NCBI GenBank assembly: GCA_964351865.1
Contig: CAYGPJ010000010.1
Location: forward strand, 47,026 to 111,025
Direction: 5' to 3'
Source of the DNA: JBCDJI01 sp964351865
GTDB lineage: Bacteria > Verrucomicrobiota > Verrucomicrobiia > Methylacidiphilales > JBCBYL01
Length of the DNA stretch: 64,000 nucleotides
The position numbers and the translations under genes are program-made. Below the pieces are notes generated by a model. That model was not told where the DNA came from, did not search any database, and saw only the letters and a list, made by a program, of their open reading frames with translations. Positions 34,494-44,198 of this stretch are shown piece after piece; within the stretch, counting starts at the first letter, position 1, and the number at the start of each line of letters is the position of its first letter.

Positions 34494-34588
34494 ATTGAAT
34501 TTATGATTTTTGACTCAGGACTGTTGAGCGTAGAAGGTACTTTGATTTTATCCAGCTATGAGAAGCTACCTAAATCCTAAGACTACGA

Positions 34589-35752
34589 TTATGAAAAGAA
34601 GTCTTTGGCTTTGTCGAAGAAGGATTTGGATTCCGGATTGGTTTCTTCGTCGCAGACTTCAGCAAATTCTTCCAGTTTCTGCTTCTGCTCACTGTTGAGT
34701 TTTTTGGGGACTTCGACGTAGATGCGAACATTCAAATCACCAGTGCCACCGCCCCGGAGCTCGGGCACGCCCTTTCCGCGCAGGCGGAAGGTTTTGCCGC
34801 TGGGGGTGCCGGCGGGGATCTTAATAGAAACTTTTCCCGCCAAGGTCGGAACATTCATCTCGCCGCCTAAGGCAGCTTTGACAAAACTGACCGGCATTTC
34901 GCAATAGAGGTCGCTGTCGTGACGTTCGAAGATCGGATGGGCTTTAATGTGAATGACGATATAAAGGTCGCCATTGCCGGCACCACGTATGCCCGCTTCT
35001 CCCTGGCCGGGAGAGCGCAGTCGGGAGCCGGTATCCACACCGGCGGGGATTTTAATCTTAATTTTAGAGGTCTTTTCGGAACGGCCTTGACCATTGCATA
35101 CGCCGCAGGGACGTTCGATCGTTTGCCCGGAACCGGAACAGGTCGGGCAGGGTTGCGTCATGGAAAAGAAACCACGGGAAACTGAGACCTGACCGCGACC
35201 GCCACAGGTGCTACAGGTAACAACTTTCGATCCTTTGGCCGCACCTGATCCCTTACACTCGGAGCAGCCTTCCGGTTTGCGGATAGCGATCTCTTTTTCG
35301 GTGCCCAGCACGGCTTCTTCCAGCGTAATTTCGAGGTCGTAACGCAGATCGGCACCGCGGCCGGAGGGGCCTTGTCCTCCGCCGGCGAAGGCATCACCGA
35401 AGATGTCGCCAAAAACGCTGCCGCCGGCACCACCACCGCCGCCACCGAAAACTTCGCGGAAAATATCGAAGGGATCGTGGAATCCACCACCGCCGGCAGC
35501 ACCGCCGGGGAATCCTCCGCCCTGTTCGAAGGCGCGATGTCCAAATCGGTCATAGGCGGCCCGCTTGTCAGCGTCGCTGAGGGCTTCATAGGCTTCACCG
35601 AGTTCCTTGAACTTGGCCTCGGCTTCTTTATTGTCCGGGTTTTTATCCGGATGATATTTGATCGCCATCTTGCGGTAGGCTTTTTTGATTTCCGTGTCAG
35701 TGGCATCTTTGGCGACGCCTAGAATTTCGTAATAATCGCGTTTACTGGACAT
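34589..35752 (-). CDS. dnaJ: chaperone DnaJ
   Basis: The 387-residue protein has a J domain with HPD (residues 4-70), a long Gly/Phe-rich linker (residues 75-125), four CxxCxGxG zinc-finger repeats (CSECKGSG, CSTCGGRG, CPTCSGSG, CGVCNGQG) and two C-terminal substrate domains. It is a full-length type I DnaJ that delivers substrates to DnaK and stimulates its ATPase. It lies 39 bases downstream of grpE, so the two are one operon; dnaK itself is elsewhere. Confidence 0.95.
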   Translation of the reverse strand: MSSKRDYYEILGVAKDATDTEIKKAYRKMAIKYHPDKNPDNKEAEAKFKELGEAYEALSDADKRAAYDRFGHRAFEQGGGFPGGAAGGGGFHDPFDIFREVFGGGGGGAGGSVFGDIFGDAFAGGGQGPSGRGADLRYDLEITLEEAVLGTEKEIAIRKPEGCSECKGSGAAKGSKVVTCSTCGGRGQVSVSRGFFSMTQPCPTCSGSGQTIERPCGVCNGQGRSEKTSKIKIKIPAGVDTGSRLRSPGQGEAGIRGAGNGDLYIVIHIKAHPIFERHDSDLYCEMPVSFVKAALGGEMNVPTLAGKVSIKIPAGTPSGKTFRLRGKGVPELRGGGTGDLNVRIYVEVPKKLNSEQKQKLEEFAEVCDEETNPESKSFFDKAKDFFS

Positions 35753-35791
35753 GAGCTGGGTGAGTTTGAGTTAAGTGATTTTGGCAGTGAT

Positions 35792-36373
35792 TTATTTGGA
35801 TGCTTCGGGAGCTTGGGCAACGACGACGGTAGCGGGGCGGATGAGGCGGTCGCCCATTTTATAGCCTTTACGGGATTGTTCGATGACCGTGCCGTCCGGA
35901 TGTTCTTCGGTGACCTGTTGCGAAACGGCTTCGTGCAGGTTGGGGTCGAAAGGTTGGCCGATGGCTTCAATCGCCGTCACCCCGGACTCCTGGATAAATT
36001 TGTCCAACTGGGTTTTGACCATCTTCATGCCCATGGCGATGGATTTGGCATCGGTAGCGGTCTCGGCAGCCATCAGCCCCAGTTCGAAGTTGTCGATGAT
36101 GGGCAGCAGTTCTTCCAGCAGGGTGATGTTGGCGTATTTAACGGTTTCGGACTTATCCCGTTCAAGACGTTTACGGAAGTTGTCGAATTCGGCCTGCTGG
36201 CGGGCTGCTTTCTCACGCAGTTCTTTGCTCTCCTCGAGAACGGCACTGGCGAGCTTCCAGGTCGCGGCATCTACCAGTTCATACTTTGGCTGGGGGGGCG
36301 CATTTTCAGGACTTTCCGAGGCAGAATCCTCGGAATGGATCGGATCAGCGCTCTGTTTTTTATCTTTTTTCAT
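35792..36373 (-). CDS. grpE: nucleotide exchange factor GrpE
   Basis: The 193-residue protein has a disordered acidic N-terminus (residues 1-40), a long coiled-coil helix (LREKAARQQAEFDNFRKRLE) and the C-terminal beta wing with FDPNLHEAVSQ. It exchanges ADP on DnaK. It leads the grpE-dnaJ operon. I see no CIRCE inverted repeat in the 234 bases upstream, so the heat-shock control type is not evident. Confidence 0.95.
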   Translation of the reverse strand: MKKDKKQSADPIHSEDSASESPENAPPQPKYELVDAATWKLASAVLEESKELREKAARQQAEFDNFRKRLERDKSETVKYANITLLEELLPIIDNFELGLMAAETATDAKSIAMGMKMVKTQLDKFIQESGVTAIEAIGQPFDPNLHEAVSQQVTEEHPDGTVIEQSRKGYKMGDRLIRPATVVVAQAPEASK

Positions 36374-36607
36374 ATGCGTTCTTCAAAATGTGGTTGGTTG
36401 TTCACCGTGGACAGATATCTGCACGGTCATTTAACCTCGTTGTCACGTTATTTACTTATCTAATAAACCGATATTCCCTACGGGGCTGATCGGATAAGCG
36501 GGATAAGATATAGGGATTGACCGGAGTGTCAATTCTCCGAGCGGGTTGATCCTGAAAATTAGCGGCTGGGGGAGGCAGCGGACGGCACTGATGAACCTGA
36601 TTAAGGT

Positions 36608-37141
36608 TCAGGAATCCAGCTTACGGCGCAGGAATTTAACAACATCCTGAAACTTGGTGGCGTTACGGGAATCGGCTTCAATCAGATTTTCATGTGCTTC
36701 CAGCATGGTCTGAGCGGATTCTTTTTTATCTTCCTCTTGCTCCATCGCATCAAGCGAAGCGAAATCATGATCGGTGGATTCGTCGCTGCGGTTAGCCAGG
36801 TTCATGATCTTGTCTAAACCGAGGGTTTCGAGCAATTCCCGGTTGCGGGGGGAAAGGTTGACACATTTAGGGGCTTCAAGTTCTTCCCGTTTCTGATGAG
36901 CCGCGAGCCCGGCGAGTACACCCATGAAGGTGCTGTCCATATGCTTGCACTGCTGTAGATCAATCACGAAGCGGGTGATGCCTGCTTCACGGCTGGAATC
37001 TGCAAAAGATTTAATCAGCTTGGCATTTCTGAAGGAGCCTTTGCCGAGAACCCGAATGAATCCGGTTTCAGCCTCTTGAGCGACCAGTATGGTGGAATCT
37101 TCCATAGAAATGGGTTTAAACAGCCTTTGCTGTGAAGTCAA
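36608..37141 (-). CDS. STAS-domain anti-anti-sigma-like protein
   Basis: The STAS domain covers about residues 13-120, with FVIDLQQCKHMDSTFMGVLA containing the conserved phosphorylatable Ser (residue 70 from the first ATG). The C-terminal 55 residues are acidic, helical and of unknown role. It may act in a partner-switch pathway, but no anti-sigma kinase is adjacent. ATG 37105 (MEDSTILV) is an alternative start that trims 12 non-conserved residues. Confidence 0.8.
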   Translation of the reverse strand: MTSQQRLFKPISMEDSTILVAQEAETGFIRVLGKGSFRNAKLIKSFADSSREAGITRFVIDLQQCKHMDSTFMGVLAGLAAHQKREELEAPKCVNLSPRNRELLETLGLDKIMNLANRSDESTDHDFASLDAMEQEEDKKESAQTMLEAHENLIEADSRNATKFQDVVKFLRRKLDS

Positions 37142-37154
37142 TCACCTGAATCGG

Positions 37155-38162
37155 CTAGGAAATCTGGCTGGGGTGAAAGCTGCCACGGCTGTAACACTCA
37201 TCGTATTCCGGGTCCAGGTACATGGCGAATTGAGCGCCACCGCGTTTGGCGACTTCGGCGATGTGCTGAGTGCGTTCCTCGGAGGTCATAGGAGCCTTGG
37301 TGGCTGCAATAGCTGCCGGATCTACATATTCAATTTTATCGACCCCGATGACATGTGTGCAGACTTGAGAGTAGCTGAGAGCATAACGAACCACTTCTTC
37401 GACGCTGGTCAGGCCATGCATACTGGCACGTTTGCTGCCTCCGAAGCCCTTCATTCCCAGCACAGCGATGTTTTTTTCTACGCAGAGTGGCATGACGTCT
37501 TTTTCAAATTGGCGCGAACTGAGGGCTCCGAGCGCAGAAACCGGCATCAGGGTGGCATCCCATGCGTAGCCGCCGTTGATCAGATCGATGTGAATCTGGG
37601 TGTCGGTATGTCCTGTAAAACCAGTATAGCGAATTTTACCCTGTTCCTTAGCCAGTTCCATGGCGGCGATGGCGCCGTCTTGCTGGTAGGCGGTTTCCGC
37701 TTCGTTGCCTTGAACGTGATGCAACATCCAGAGGTCGAGATGGTCGGTCTTCAGGCGGCGGAGCGAATCTTCCAGATTGCTCATAGCTGCGGCCTTCGTA
37801 TCGGGCGAGGGATTATGGAAATTACAGTATTTGGTCATCAGGAAGACCTTGTCACGATTTCCTTCCAGCGCTTTACCCATGATCTCCTCAGCGGTGCCGC
37901 CGTGATAGTCCCAGGCGTTTTCAAAGAAATTAATGCCACGGTCGATGGCCTGATCGCAGATCTTTTTGGCTTCTTCCTGTGATTTCGCGAATTTAAGGGT
38001 ATGACCGCCGAAGCCTACCACACTCAGCATATCATCGTGACGGCCGAATTTCCGCTTGGGAACCGAACCGGTTTCAGCTGCCTGGGCGCTGGAGTTAAGT
38101 AAGGGGAGTGCGCCAGCCACGGCGGTAACTGATTTGATGAAGGAGCGACGGGAATGTTCCAT
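37155..38162 (-). CDS. Tat-exported aldo/keto reductase
   Basis: The protein of about 335 residues starts MEHSRRSFIKSVTAVAGALP, a twin-arginine signal, and continues as an aldo/keto reductase barrel: GFGGHTLKF, FFENAWDYHGG with the catalytic Tyr, LDLWMLHHV. Export of a nicotinamide-linked oxidoreductase is unusual, and members of this clade may work on extracytoplasmic sugars or quinones. ATG 38174 would add MLMR. It ends 13 bases upstream of the STAS gene. Confidence 0.8.
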   Translation of the reverse strand: MEHSRRSFIKSVTAVAGALPLLNSSAQAAETGSVPKRKFGRHDDMLSVVGFGGHTLKFAKSQEEAKKICDQAIDRGINFFENAWDYHGGTAEEIMGKALEGNRDKVFLMTKYCNFHNPSPDTKAAAMSNLEDSLRRLKTDHLDLWMLHHVQGNEAETAYQQDGAIAAMELAKEQGKIRYTGFTGHTDTQIHIDLINGGYAWDATLMPVSALGALSSRQFEKDVMPLCVEKNIAVLGMKGFGGSKRASMHGLTSVEEVVRYALSYSQVCTHVIGVDKIEYVDPAAIAATKAPMTSEERTQHIAEVAKRGGAQFAMYLDPEYDECYSRGSFHPSQIS

Positions 38163-38229
38163 GCGCATTAACATGCGTTATATGTGGCTGGAGGTCAAGT
38201 GTGAGCGGTCACATTCAGGGGCACCAAAA

Positions 38230-38260
38230 AACCGGCGATCCCGTAGTAGGATCGCCGGTT
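38230..38260 (-). terminator. intrinsic terminator after creD
   Basis: AACCGGCGATCC (38230-38241) pairs with GGATCGCCGGTT (38249-38260) around a 7-base loop. On the minus strand the stem runs into a T tract, as expected for a terminator of the gene ending at 38281. Confidence 0.85.
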
Positions 38261-38280
38261 GAGACTTCACAGGCGGCAGA

Positions 38281-39687
38281 TCAGAGTGCTGCGCGGCTCA
38301 GGGTAGGGAGAGGTGGTGGCGTATTAGTCGGGTCCGAATCTGACTTGGGATCGCGCGGGCTGAGGCGATACCAGTCAAATTTTCTAGTGATCACCATGAT
38401 GACCGCGAGCACGACAAAGAGCAGTACTGAGCCAGTGAGCAGGGCTAGGTCTTCTAATTGCAGCAGAGTATACAGCGTGGCGTAGATGGTACTCAGTAAG
38501 AGCGCAAAGCCCACGGCACGCAGCACGCTCCCCAGAACGTAAGCGACGTAATAACTCAGTAATCCGACACATGATCCGGCGGCTATCAGATAGGCCCACA
38601 CGAACGTGATGTGTTCGGATAGTGACAGCAGTAGTAGAAAAAACAGCGCCAGCGCGATGCCAACCAAGCCGTATTGGACCGGATGGATTTTCAATTGTTT
38701 GAGGATTTCATACAGGAAGAATACCACAAAGGTAAGCGCCACAAAGAGGAAGCCATATTTGAGTGAGCGATCCGTAATCTGGTAGACGTCGACCGGATTG
38801 ATGAGTGCGACACCGATGGCACTATCGCTGAGTTCATGGAAATTTTGAGCCTGAGTGGTGTTGAACTGCTCCCCGAGATTGGTTGCAAAGTGGGAGATTT
38901 CCCACGATGAAGTGAAGCCGTTTTCATCGATGTGACTTTCGCTGGTCGGATAGGGGCCAATGAAAGACGGGTGCGGCCAGTTTGAGGTATAATCGACCGC
39001 GACCGTGCGTCCGACCGGAGCGACCTGAAAGTGGCCCATACCTTGAAGATTGAGATCAAACTGAAAAGCGATCAATTTCCCCTCCGACTCGGCATTGAGT
39101 TTTGGAAGCACGGCATGAATGCCGCTTCGCAGCGTGTTATCGGGGCAACCGGGTTCGAAGGCGACGGAGTTGGCATCCCATAACATGGAAGGAACCGAGC
39201 GGATCCCGCGTGGATCACTGATGCCCATGACGAGGTAGGGGGCGCGCCTGAATTCGATGTTATCTTTTTCAGTAAGAGCTTTGAGACCTTCGATTTTGTA
39301 ATTTCCGGCTAGACTGGTAGTGGTTCGATAAACCGGGAATTTATAGATCCCTTTATAGCGCTCCTCGGTGCCGATATCTGAGGTGATGTTCAGATGTTCC
39401 GGCGGGAAGTAGAGGTAGTGCTGATGCGAGACGGTTTTGGTGGTTTCGATCCGTTTCTTCTCATTCCATTCCTGTACCTGAGTCGTCTCGGTATAAGGAA
39501 TGACCAGAATAGGGCCGATCAGGGTTTGGCTTTTCGACCAGCTCATCGCGACGGCATCCATGGCTTCGTGCCGGTAAGCGGATCGCTCATCGACGAGGTT
39601 TTCAATCATACTGAGTGGAATCAACAGCAGGACGGCGACCAGGCCGACAGCTCCGATTTTAATCAGGAAGGTTATTTTTTCTTTCAT
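38281..39687 (-). CDS. creD: CreD-family inner membrane protein
   Basis: The 468-residue protein has an N-terminal membrane helix (residues 7-27), a large periplasmic domain with SKSQTLIGPILVIPYTE and YLYFPPEHLNIT, and about five C-terminal helices (from residue 310, YGFLFVALTFVVFFLYEIL). These are CreD features; CreD is a poorly understood envelope protein induced by CreBC. It lies downstream of creB-creC in the same direction with a 118-base gap, and a terminator follows. Confidence 0.9.
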   Translation of the reverse strand: MKEKITFLIKIGAVGLVAVLLLIPLSMIENLVDERSAYRHEAMDAVAMSWSKSQTLIGPILVIPYTETTQVQEWNEKKRIETTKTVSHQHYLYFPPEHLNITSDIGTEERYKGIYKFPVYRTTTSLAGNYKIEGLKALTEKDNIEFRRAPYLVMGISDPRGIRSVPSMLWDANSVAFEPGCPDNTLRSGIHAVLPKLNAESEGKLIAFQFDLNLQGMGHFQVAPVGRTVAVDYTSNWPHPSFIGPYPTSESHIDENGFTSSWEISHFATNLGEQFNTTQAQNFHELSDSAIGVALINPVDVYQITDRSLKYGFLFVALTFVVFFLYEILKQLKIHPVQYGLVGIALALFFLLLLSLSEHITFVWAYLIAAGSCVGLLSYYVAYVLGSVLRAVGFALLLSTIYATLYTLLQLEDLALLTGSVLLFVVLAVIMVITRKFDWYRLSPRDPKSDSDPTNTPPPLPTLSRAAL

Positions 39688-39805
39688 ACTGCTCCTTGGT
39701 TAAGTTAAGCAGCCAGTATGAACATCAGATGCGAACAGATGATGAACTCAGCATGAAAAACTGATGAAAAGCAGGTGAATATTTGGAATGATATACCCCT
39801 ATTAT

Positions 39806-41245
39806 TCAAGCTGGAGAGGAGGGAAGCGTGAGGGTAGCCAGGGTGCCTCCCTCGGGGGTAGCCTCGAGTTTGATGCTGCCCTGATGCAGATGGGCGATTT
39901 CCTGCACCAGGTTCAGGCCCAGTCCGGAGCTTTTGGTTTGGGTGTCCGGGCGCGCCAAAGAGTAGAAGCGTTCGAAGATGCGTTCTTTTGCATATGCCGG
40001 AATCCCCGGGCCTTGATCACTGAATTGGATCGCGACGTTATCTGAGGTGCTAGCGAGGTTGATATTAATCTCGGATCCGGGAGGGCTGAATTCAATGGCA
40101 TTCTGTAAAAGGTTGGTCAGGGCTTGCGAGATCAGGAAGCGGTCGCCCGTCAATTCGGCTCGGGCATCGATATTTCGAGTGAGGCGAATTTGTTTTTCAT
40201 CTAATTGAGTTGAAAATCGCGCTATGGTTTCGTTGATAAGCGTTTTGAGATCGACGGGTTCCCGGGCAGATAATTCATGGGTACTTTCGAGGGCGGTTAA
40301 GGTCATGAGTTTTTCAATGATACCGCCGATACGCCCTACTTCACGGCGGATATTGTTCAGAAACTTGCGTCGTTGTTCGGGGGGCATCTCTTCTCCCAAT
40401 AGTTCTGCCGCGCCACGAATACTGGAAACCGGGCTTTTAATTTCATGGGCGAGAGCCTGAACGTATCGCTCTACATACTGGCGGCCGTCCAGGGCATCGC
40501 GCATTTCTTCCAACGCTCCCCCGAGTTGGCGCATCTCGGATGAGAAGCCGAGTCGGGGTGGTTTCGGGCGCTTCCCGTCGCGAATCATGCGGGCATAGCG
40601 GGTCAATGCATCGATGGGGCCGGTCAGCCAATACGATAGCAGCAGGCCAATGATGACGGTTCCTGCCCCGGCTATGACGCAAGCCCAAGCCACGTTGCGG
40701 GAAGCGCGCAGGATAAATTGATTTAAGTTTCTAGTAGGTTTACAGACGGTGAGCACGCCCACGGGTTTGCCCTCAATGAGAATGGGGGAAGCAACATAGA
40801 GGATGCTTTCCAGTGGATTGAGCGGATCATCTTTTGACGAACGGGCGCCGTATTTTCCTGCTAAAGTGAGCTTCACATCACGCCACTCGGAGTAGTCGCT
40901 ACCGGGGGCGGCACGTTGGCGGGAGTCAAACAACAATATCCCTTGGGCGTCGGTAATGTAGATGCCCATATCCACACTTGATTTTTGCTGACCGTAAATG
41001 GATGCGCTCAGACGGCGGGTCTGGATGCGTTCGGTAATGCGCTGGAGGGTGTCGATATCAGGGCCGTTTTCACTCCAGTCCTCGGCCACCCATGCGGCCA
41101 GAGTGATAGAAGTGTCGACTAGAGATTCTTCAATAGATTCCAGATAGCGCGGGCGGAGTTCGTCTTGCAGCCATTGACCCAGCGAGACAAAGGCGATCAG
41201 CGCAATGATCAGATAAGATGCAAAAATACCGGTGCGGATGGTCAT
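39806..41245 (-). CDS. creC: CreC-like sensor histidine kinase
   Basis: The 479-residue protein has two membrane helices (about residues 8-24 and 185-207) flanking a periplasmic sensor, a HAMP region, a HisKA domain with His267 in QALAHEIKSP, and a HATPase with NLLQNAIEFS, DQGPGIP and SGLGLNLVQEI. It should phosphorylate the CreB-type regulator encoded just upstream. The creB-creC-creD arrangement supports the name. Confidence 0.9.
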   Translation of the reverse strand: MTIRTGIFASYLIIALIAFVSLGQWLQDELRPRYLESIEESLVDTSITLAAWVAEDWSENGPDIDTLQRITERIQTRRLSASIYGQQKSSVDMGIYITDAQGILLFDSRQRAAPGSDYSEWRDVKLTLAGKYGARSSKDDPLNPLESILYVASPILIEGKPVGVLTVCKPTRNLNQFILRASRNVAWACVIAGAGTVIIGLLLSYWLTGPIDALTRYARMIRDGKRPKPPRLGFSSEMRQLGGALEEMRDALDGRQYVERYVQALAHEIKSPVSSIRGAAELLGEEMPPEQRRKFLNNIRREVGRIGGIIEKLMTLTALESTHELSAREPVDLKTLINETIARFSTQLDEKQIRLTRNIDARAELTGDRFLISQALTNLLQNAIEFSPPGSEININLASTSDNVAIQFSDQGPGIPAYAKERIFERFYSLARPDTQTKSSGLGLNLVQEIAHLHQGSIKLEATPEGGTLATLTLPSSPA

Positions 41246-41287
41246 AGATTAGCAGGTGGCTGATAGCGCTTGGTTCATCGGTGCAGA

Positions 41288-42022
41288 TTAGGAATCTTCT
41301 AATGAATAGCCCATGCCGCGGTGAGTCTGGATGGGGTCGTGCTCCGAATGAATTTGTTTGAGTTTGGCGCGCACTTTTTTGATGTGGGCATCAACGGTGC
41401 GATCCATGCTGGCTTCCGGCTCCTCCCAAGCTCGAGTGAGTAGTTCATCGCGCGAAAAGACACGACCGGGTGATTTTACCAGCACCGTGAGTAGGCGGTA
41501 TTCATAGCGAGAAAGGTCGAGTGGTTTGCCATGAAAATGGATGGTTTTTTTGAGGTCATTGACTGCCAATGAGGCGGCCGCGAAGGTCTCGGAGCCGTCG
41601 GCGTCTGCGTCAGTCGGTGAGGTCTGGGGAACTGTGGCACCAGTGCGGCGCAGGATGGCGCGAATCCGAGCGGTGAGTTCGCGCGGGCTGAAGGGTTTGA
41701 CGATATAGTCATCGGCTCCCATTTCCAGACCGGCCACTCGGTCAATTTCCTCGTTACGAGCGGTGAGGAAAACGATGGGAACGTCTGAGCGCTGACGGAT
41801 TTTGCGGCAAACATCAAAACCACTCATGTCCGGAATGCCGATGTCGAGCAGCACCAGATCGAAGTGACGGTCGTTGATGCTGGCGATAGCTGCTTCACCG
41901 GTATGGACCCAGTGGTGTGTCATGCCTTCGGTTTCGAGTGCGTAGGTAATCGTCTCCGCGATACCGGGTTCATCTTCCACAACTAAAATGCCGGGGGTTG
42001 CCATGGGATGAATGATAGCCAT
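41288..42022 (-). CDS. creB: CreB-like OmpR-family response regulator
   Basis: The 244-residue protein has a receiver domain with Asp60 in VLLDIGIPDMSGFD and acidic residues at VVEDEP, then a winged-helix DNA-binding domain (LSRYEYRLLTVLVKSPGRVFSRDELL). It heads the creBCD unit and is divergent from the cyclase gene by 65 bases, so that gap is a shared promoter region. ATG 42004 is an alternative start six codons later. Confidence 0.9.
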   Translation of the reverse strand: MAIIHPMATPGILVVEDEPGIAETITYALETEGMTHHWVHTGEAAIASINDRHFDLVLLDIGIPDMSGFDVCRKIRQRSDVPIVFLTARNEEIDRVAGLEMGADDYIVKPFSPRELTARIRAILRRTGATVPQTSPTDADADGSETFAAASLAVNDLKKTIHFHGKPLDLSRYEYRLLTVLVKSPGRVFSRDELLTRAWEEPEASMDRTVDAHIKKVRAKLKQIHSEHDPIQTHRGMGYSLEDS

Positions 42023-42087
42023 TCGAGTTCATGAGGCGACAGGATTATTGCTGTCAAGTGGTTCGAAATGGCTATGATTCGCCTTGA

Positions 42088-44157
42088 ATGAAACGGATGT
42101 TTACCCTGAGAACGACCCTGACGGTGATTTCACTGGCGATTCTGTGCCTGACCGTGAGCGGGGTGCTGCTGGTGTCATTTATTAATTCCCGCTCAACCGT
42201 TCGTTCGATGGCATCGGAGTTAATGGTGCAACAAAGCAAAGCGGTAGAGGACAAGGTGATCAGTTATCTCGGGCCGGGCACCAGCTTAATCGAATTTCTC
42301 AGTCAGGCCGTGCTGCGTTCACCTGAGGATATTGACAATTGGCAGTTGACGGGTGAAGAGCTGATTCCGCTCTCAGGCGTGTTTCCTCAGTTCAGTTGGA
42401 TTTACTATGCTGAAGCATCCAGCGGCAGGCTACTTGGGGTGAATCGGATCGGAGATCGGTACGTGCTACACCGCGGTTTTTTTGATCAGGATGGCAAGCG
42501 TAAGACATTTGAGTATACGCTGGAGGAGGGGCAATGGATTCCCTATTATCGCACGACGGGAAGTGCTGGCTCAGATGGGTATGATCCGCGTGACCGGCCT
42601 TGGTATCAGGATGCCGCTGCCAGTGAAGAGTCGGTTTGGACCCGCCCCTATCTGTTTTATCGGCAGACGATTCAAGGTATCACGGTGGCGCGGGCGCATC
42701 GGGATGCCGCAGGCAAGCTGCTGGGTGTCTATGCGATTGATGTGGTGCTGGATGATCTTAAATCGTTTCTGGGAGGGATTCAGGTTGGGGAGAACGGATT
42801 GGCTATGATGTTCTATGGCGATGGGGAAGTTATGGTGGCTCCCGATCAGAATGAGATGGCCAAAGATGCGGAGGGTATTCTCGTGAGAACCCGTGAATCG
42901 ATCACCGAGGATTTGGCCGATTTAGCTTTTGGTGAGGGGATCACGCTGGAATTTTATTATCAAAACATCTGGTACCTGGCACGCATCAGTAAGTTAGGTG
43001 GAAACGGGATTCCAGAGGGATACCTGGCGGTGGTGGTGCCCGCGTTCGACATTTTTCAAGTAGCTCGTGATAATGCACTCTGGACGGTGATTATCGTGGT
43101 GTTACTGGTCGGTTTATCAGTGTTCATCAGTATCAGATCGGCACGAATTATCTCAGCCCCGCTGTCGCGAGTGAGTTCCGATATGGCTAAGATCGCCAAA
43201 TACGATATTACCTTGGAACCTTACGAAGCTTCGACGATATATGAAATGGCGGTAGTGACAGGGGCATTGGAAAAAATGAAGGCTAGTCTGCGAGCTTTCG
43301 GCCGATATGTTCCATCGGATCTGGTGCGTGCTGCATTGGAAAGTGGTCAGGAAGCTGAGGTGGGCGGAAAGACACAGGAGGTCTCCATTCTATTCGCGGA
43401 TTTGGCGGGATTTACCTCGATGAGCGAACATTTATCTCCGGACGAAGTATTTGCTGAGCTTTCGGTTTCGCTGGAAGTGCTGACGTCGGGTCCCGAGCAG
43501 CGGGGAGGTTCCATGCTGACGTTTTTAGGGGATGGTATTTTGGTGGTTTTCAATGCTCCCAAAGCGCTTAAAGCCCATCCGGAGGTGGCATGTGCTTCGG
43601 CTTTAGAAATTCTTGAGAAAATGCAACAACTCAATCGCCAACGGGAACATCAGGGGCGTCCTGCGTTCCATGCCAGAATCGGTATCAATACCGGCGAGGT
43701 GCTGGTGGGTAATGTGGGGATCAAAGAGCGGTTCTCTTATTCCGTGCTGGGTGATGCGGTCAATCTCGCCAGCAGACTGGAAGGATTAAATAAAATATAC
43801 GGCACTTCCATTCTGGCTGGTGAAGACTGTTACCAGCGGAGCAAGGAGGTTTTTGAATGGCGGATGGTGGATCGCATTTCTGTTGTTGGACGTGCACAGG
43901 CGGAAAAAATTTACGAACCACTTGGATACGCCGCAAAAGTATCCCGCGCAACACTTGAGGCCAGAGATGCCTATGCTCGTGGTTGGGAAAAATACCTGGC
44001 ACGCCAATTTTCCGAAGCGATGTTGGAATTCGAGCAATCGTTGAAATGGCGTTCGCAGGACCAGGCTGCGGTGGTAATGATAGAGCGATGTAAGCAGCAC
44101 TTGAGTCATCCTCCTGGTGAAGCGTGGACTGGCTGTCATCAGGCGTTGAGTAAATAG
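42088..44157 (+). CDS. membrane class III nucleotidyl cyclase
   Basis: The 689-residue protein has a membrane helix at 12-32, a large extracytoplasmic Cache-like sensor (about 33-325, with YDPRDRPWYQDA), a second helix at 330-348, a HAMP region (350-400) and a class III cyclase domain (430-595). The metal Asp pair is present at Asp438 in FADLAGFT and Asp482 in GDGILVVF, with GDAVNLASRLE near the end, so it should be active. Substrate choice (ATP or GTP) is not safe to call. The last 70 residues form a TPR-like helix pair. It is 41 bases upstream of a sensor protein. Confidence 0.9.
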   Translation: MKRMFTLRTTLTVISLAILCLTVSGVLLVSFINSRSTVRSMASELMVQQSKAVEDKVISYLGPGTSLIEFLSQAVLRSPEDIDNWQLTGEELIPLSGVFPQFSWIYYAEASSGRLLGVNRIGDRYVLHRGFFDQDGKRKTFEYTLEEGQWIPYYRTTGSAGSDGYDPRDRPWYQDAAASEESVWTRPYLFYRQTIQGITVARAHRDAAGKLLGVYAIDVVLDDLKSFLGGIQVGENGLAMMFYGDGEVMVAPDQNEMAKDAEGILVRTRESITEDLADLAFGEGITLEFYYQNIWYLARISKLGGNGIPEGYLAVVVPAFDIFQVARDNALWTVIIVVLLVGLSVFISIRSARIISAPLSRVSSDMAKIAKYDITLEPYEASTIYEMAVVTGALEKMKASLRAFGRYVPSDLVRAALESGQEAEVGGKTQEVSILFADLAGFTSMSEHLSPDEVFAELSVSLEVLTSGPEQRGGSMLTFLGDGILVVFNAPKALKAHPEVACASALEILEKMQQLNRQREHQGRPAFHARIGINTGEVLVGNVGIKERFSYSVLGDAVNLASRLEGLNKIYGTSILAGEDCYQRSKEVFEWRMVDRISVVGRAQAEKIYEPLGYAAKVSRATLEARDAYARGWEKYLARQFSEAMLEFEQSLKWRSQDQAAVVMIERCKQHLSHPPGEAWTGCHQALSK

Positions 44158-44198
44158 TGATGGATTGAGCATCCGAAAATGAGTAGAGTTTTTTTGTA

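Noticed and set aside
36374..36607. CIRCE heat-shock operator before grpE
   Set aside because: I looked for the TTAGCACTC inverted repeat and did not find it.
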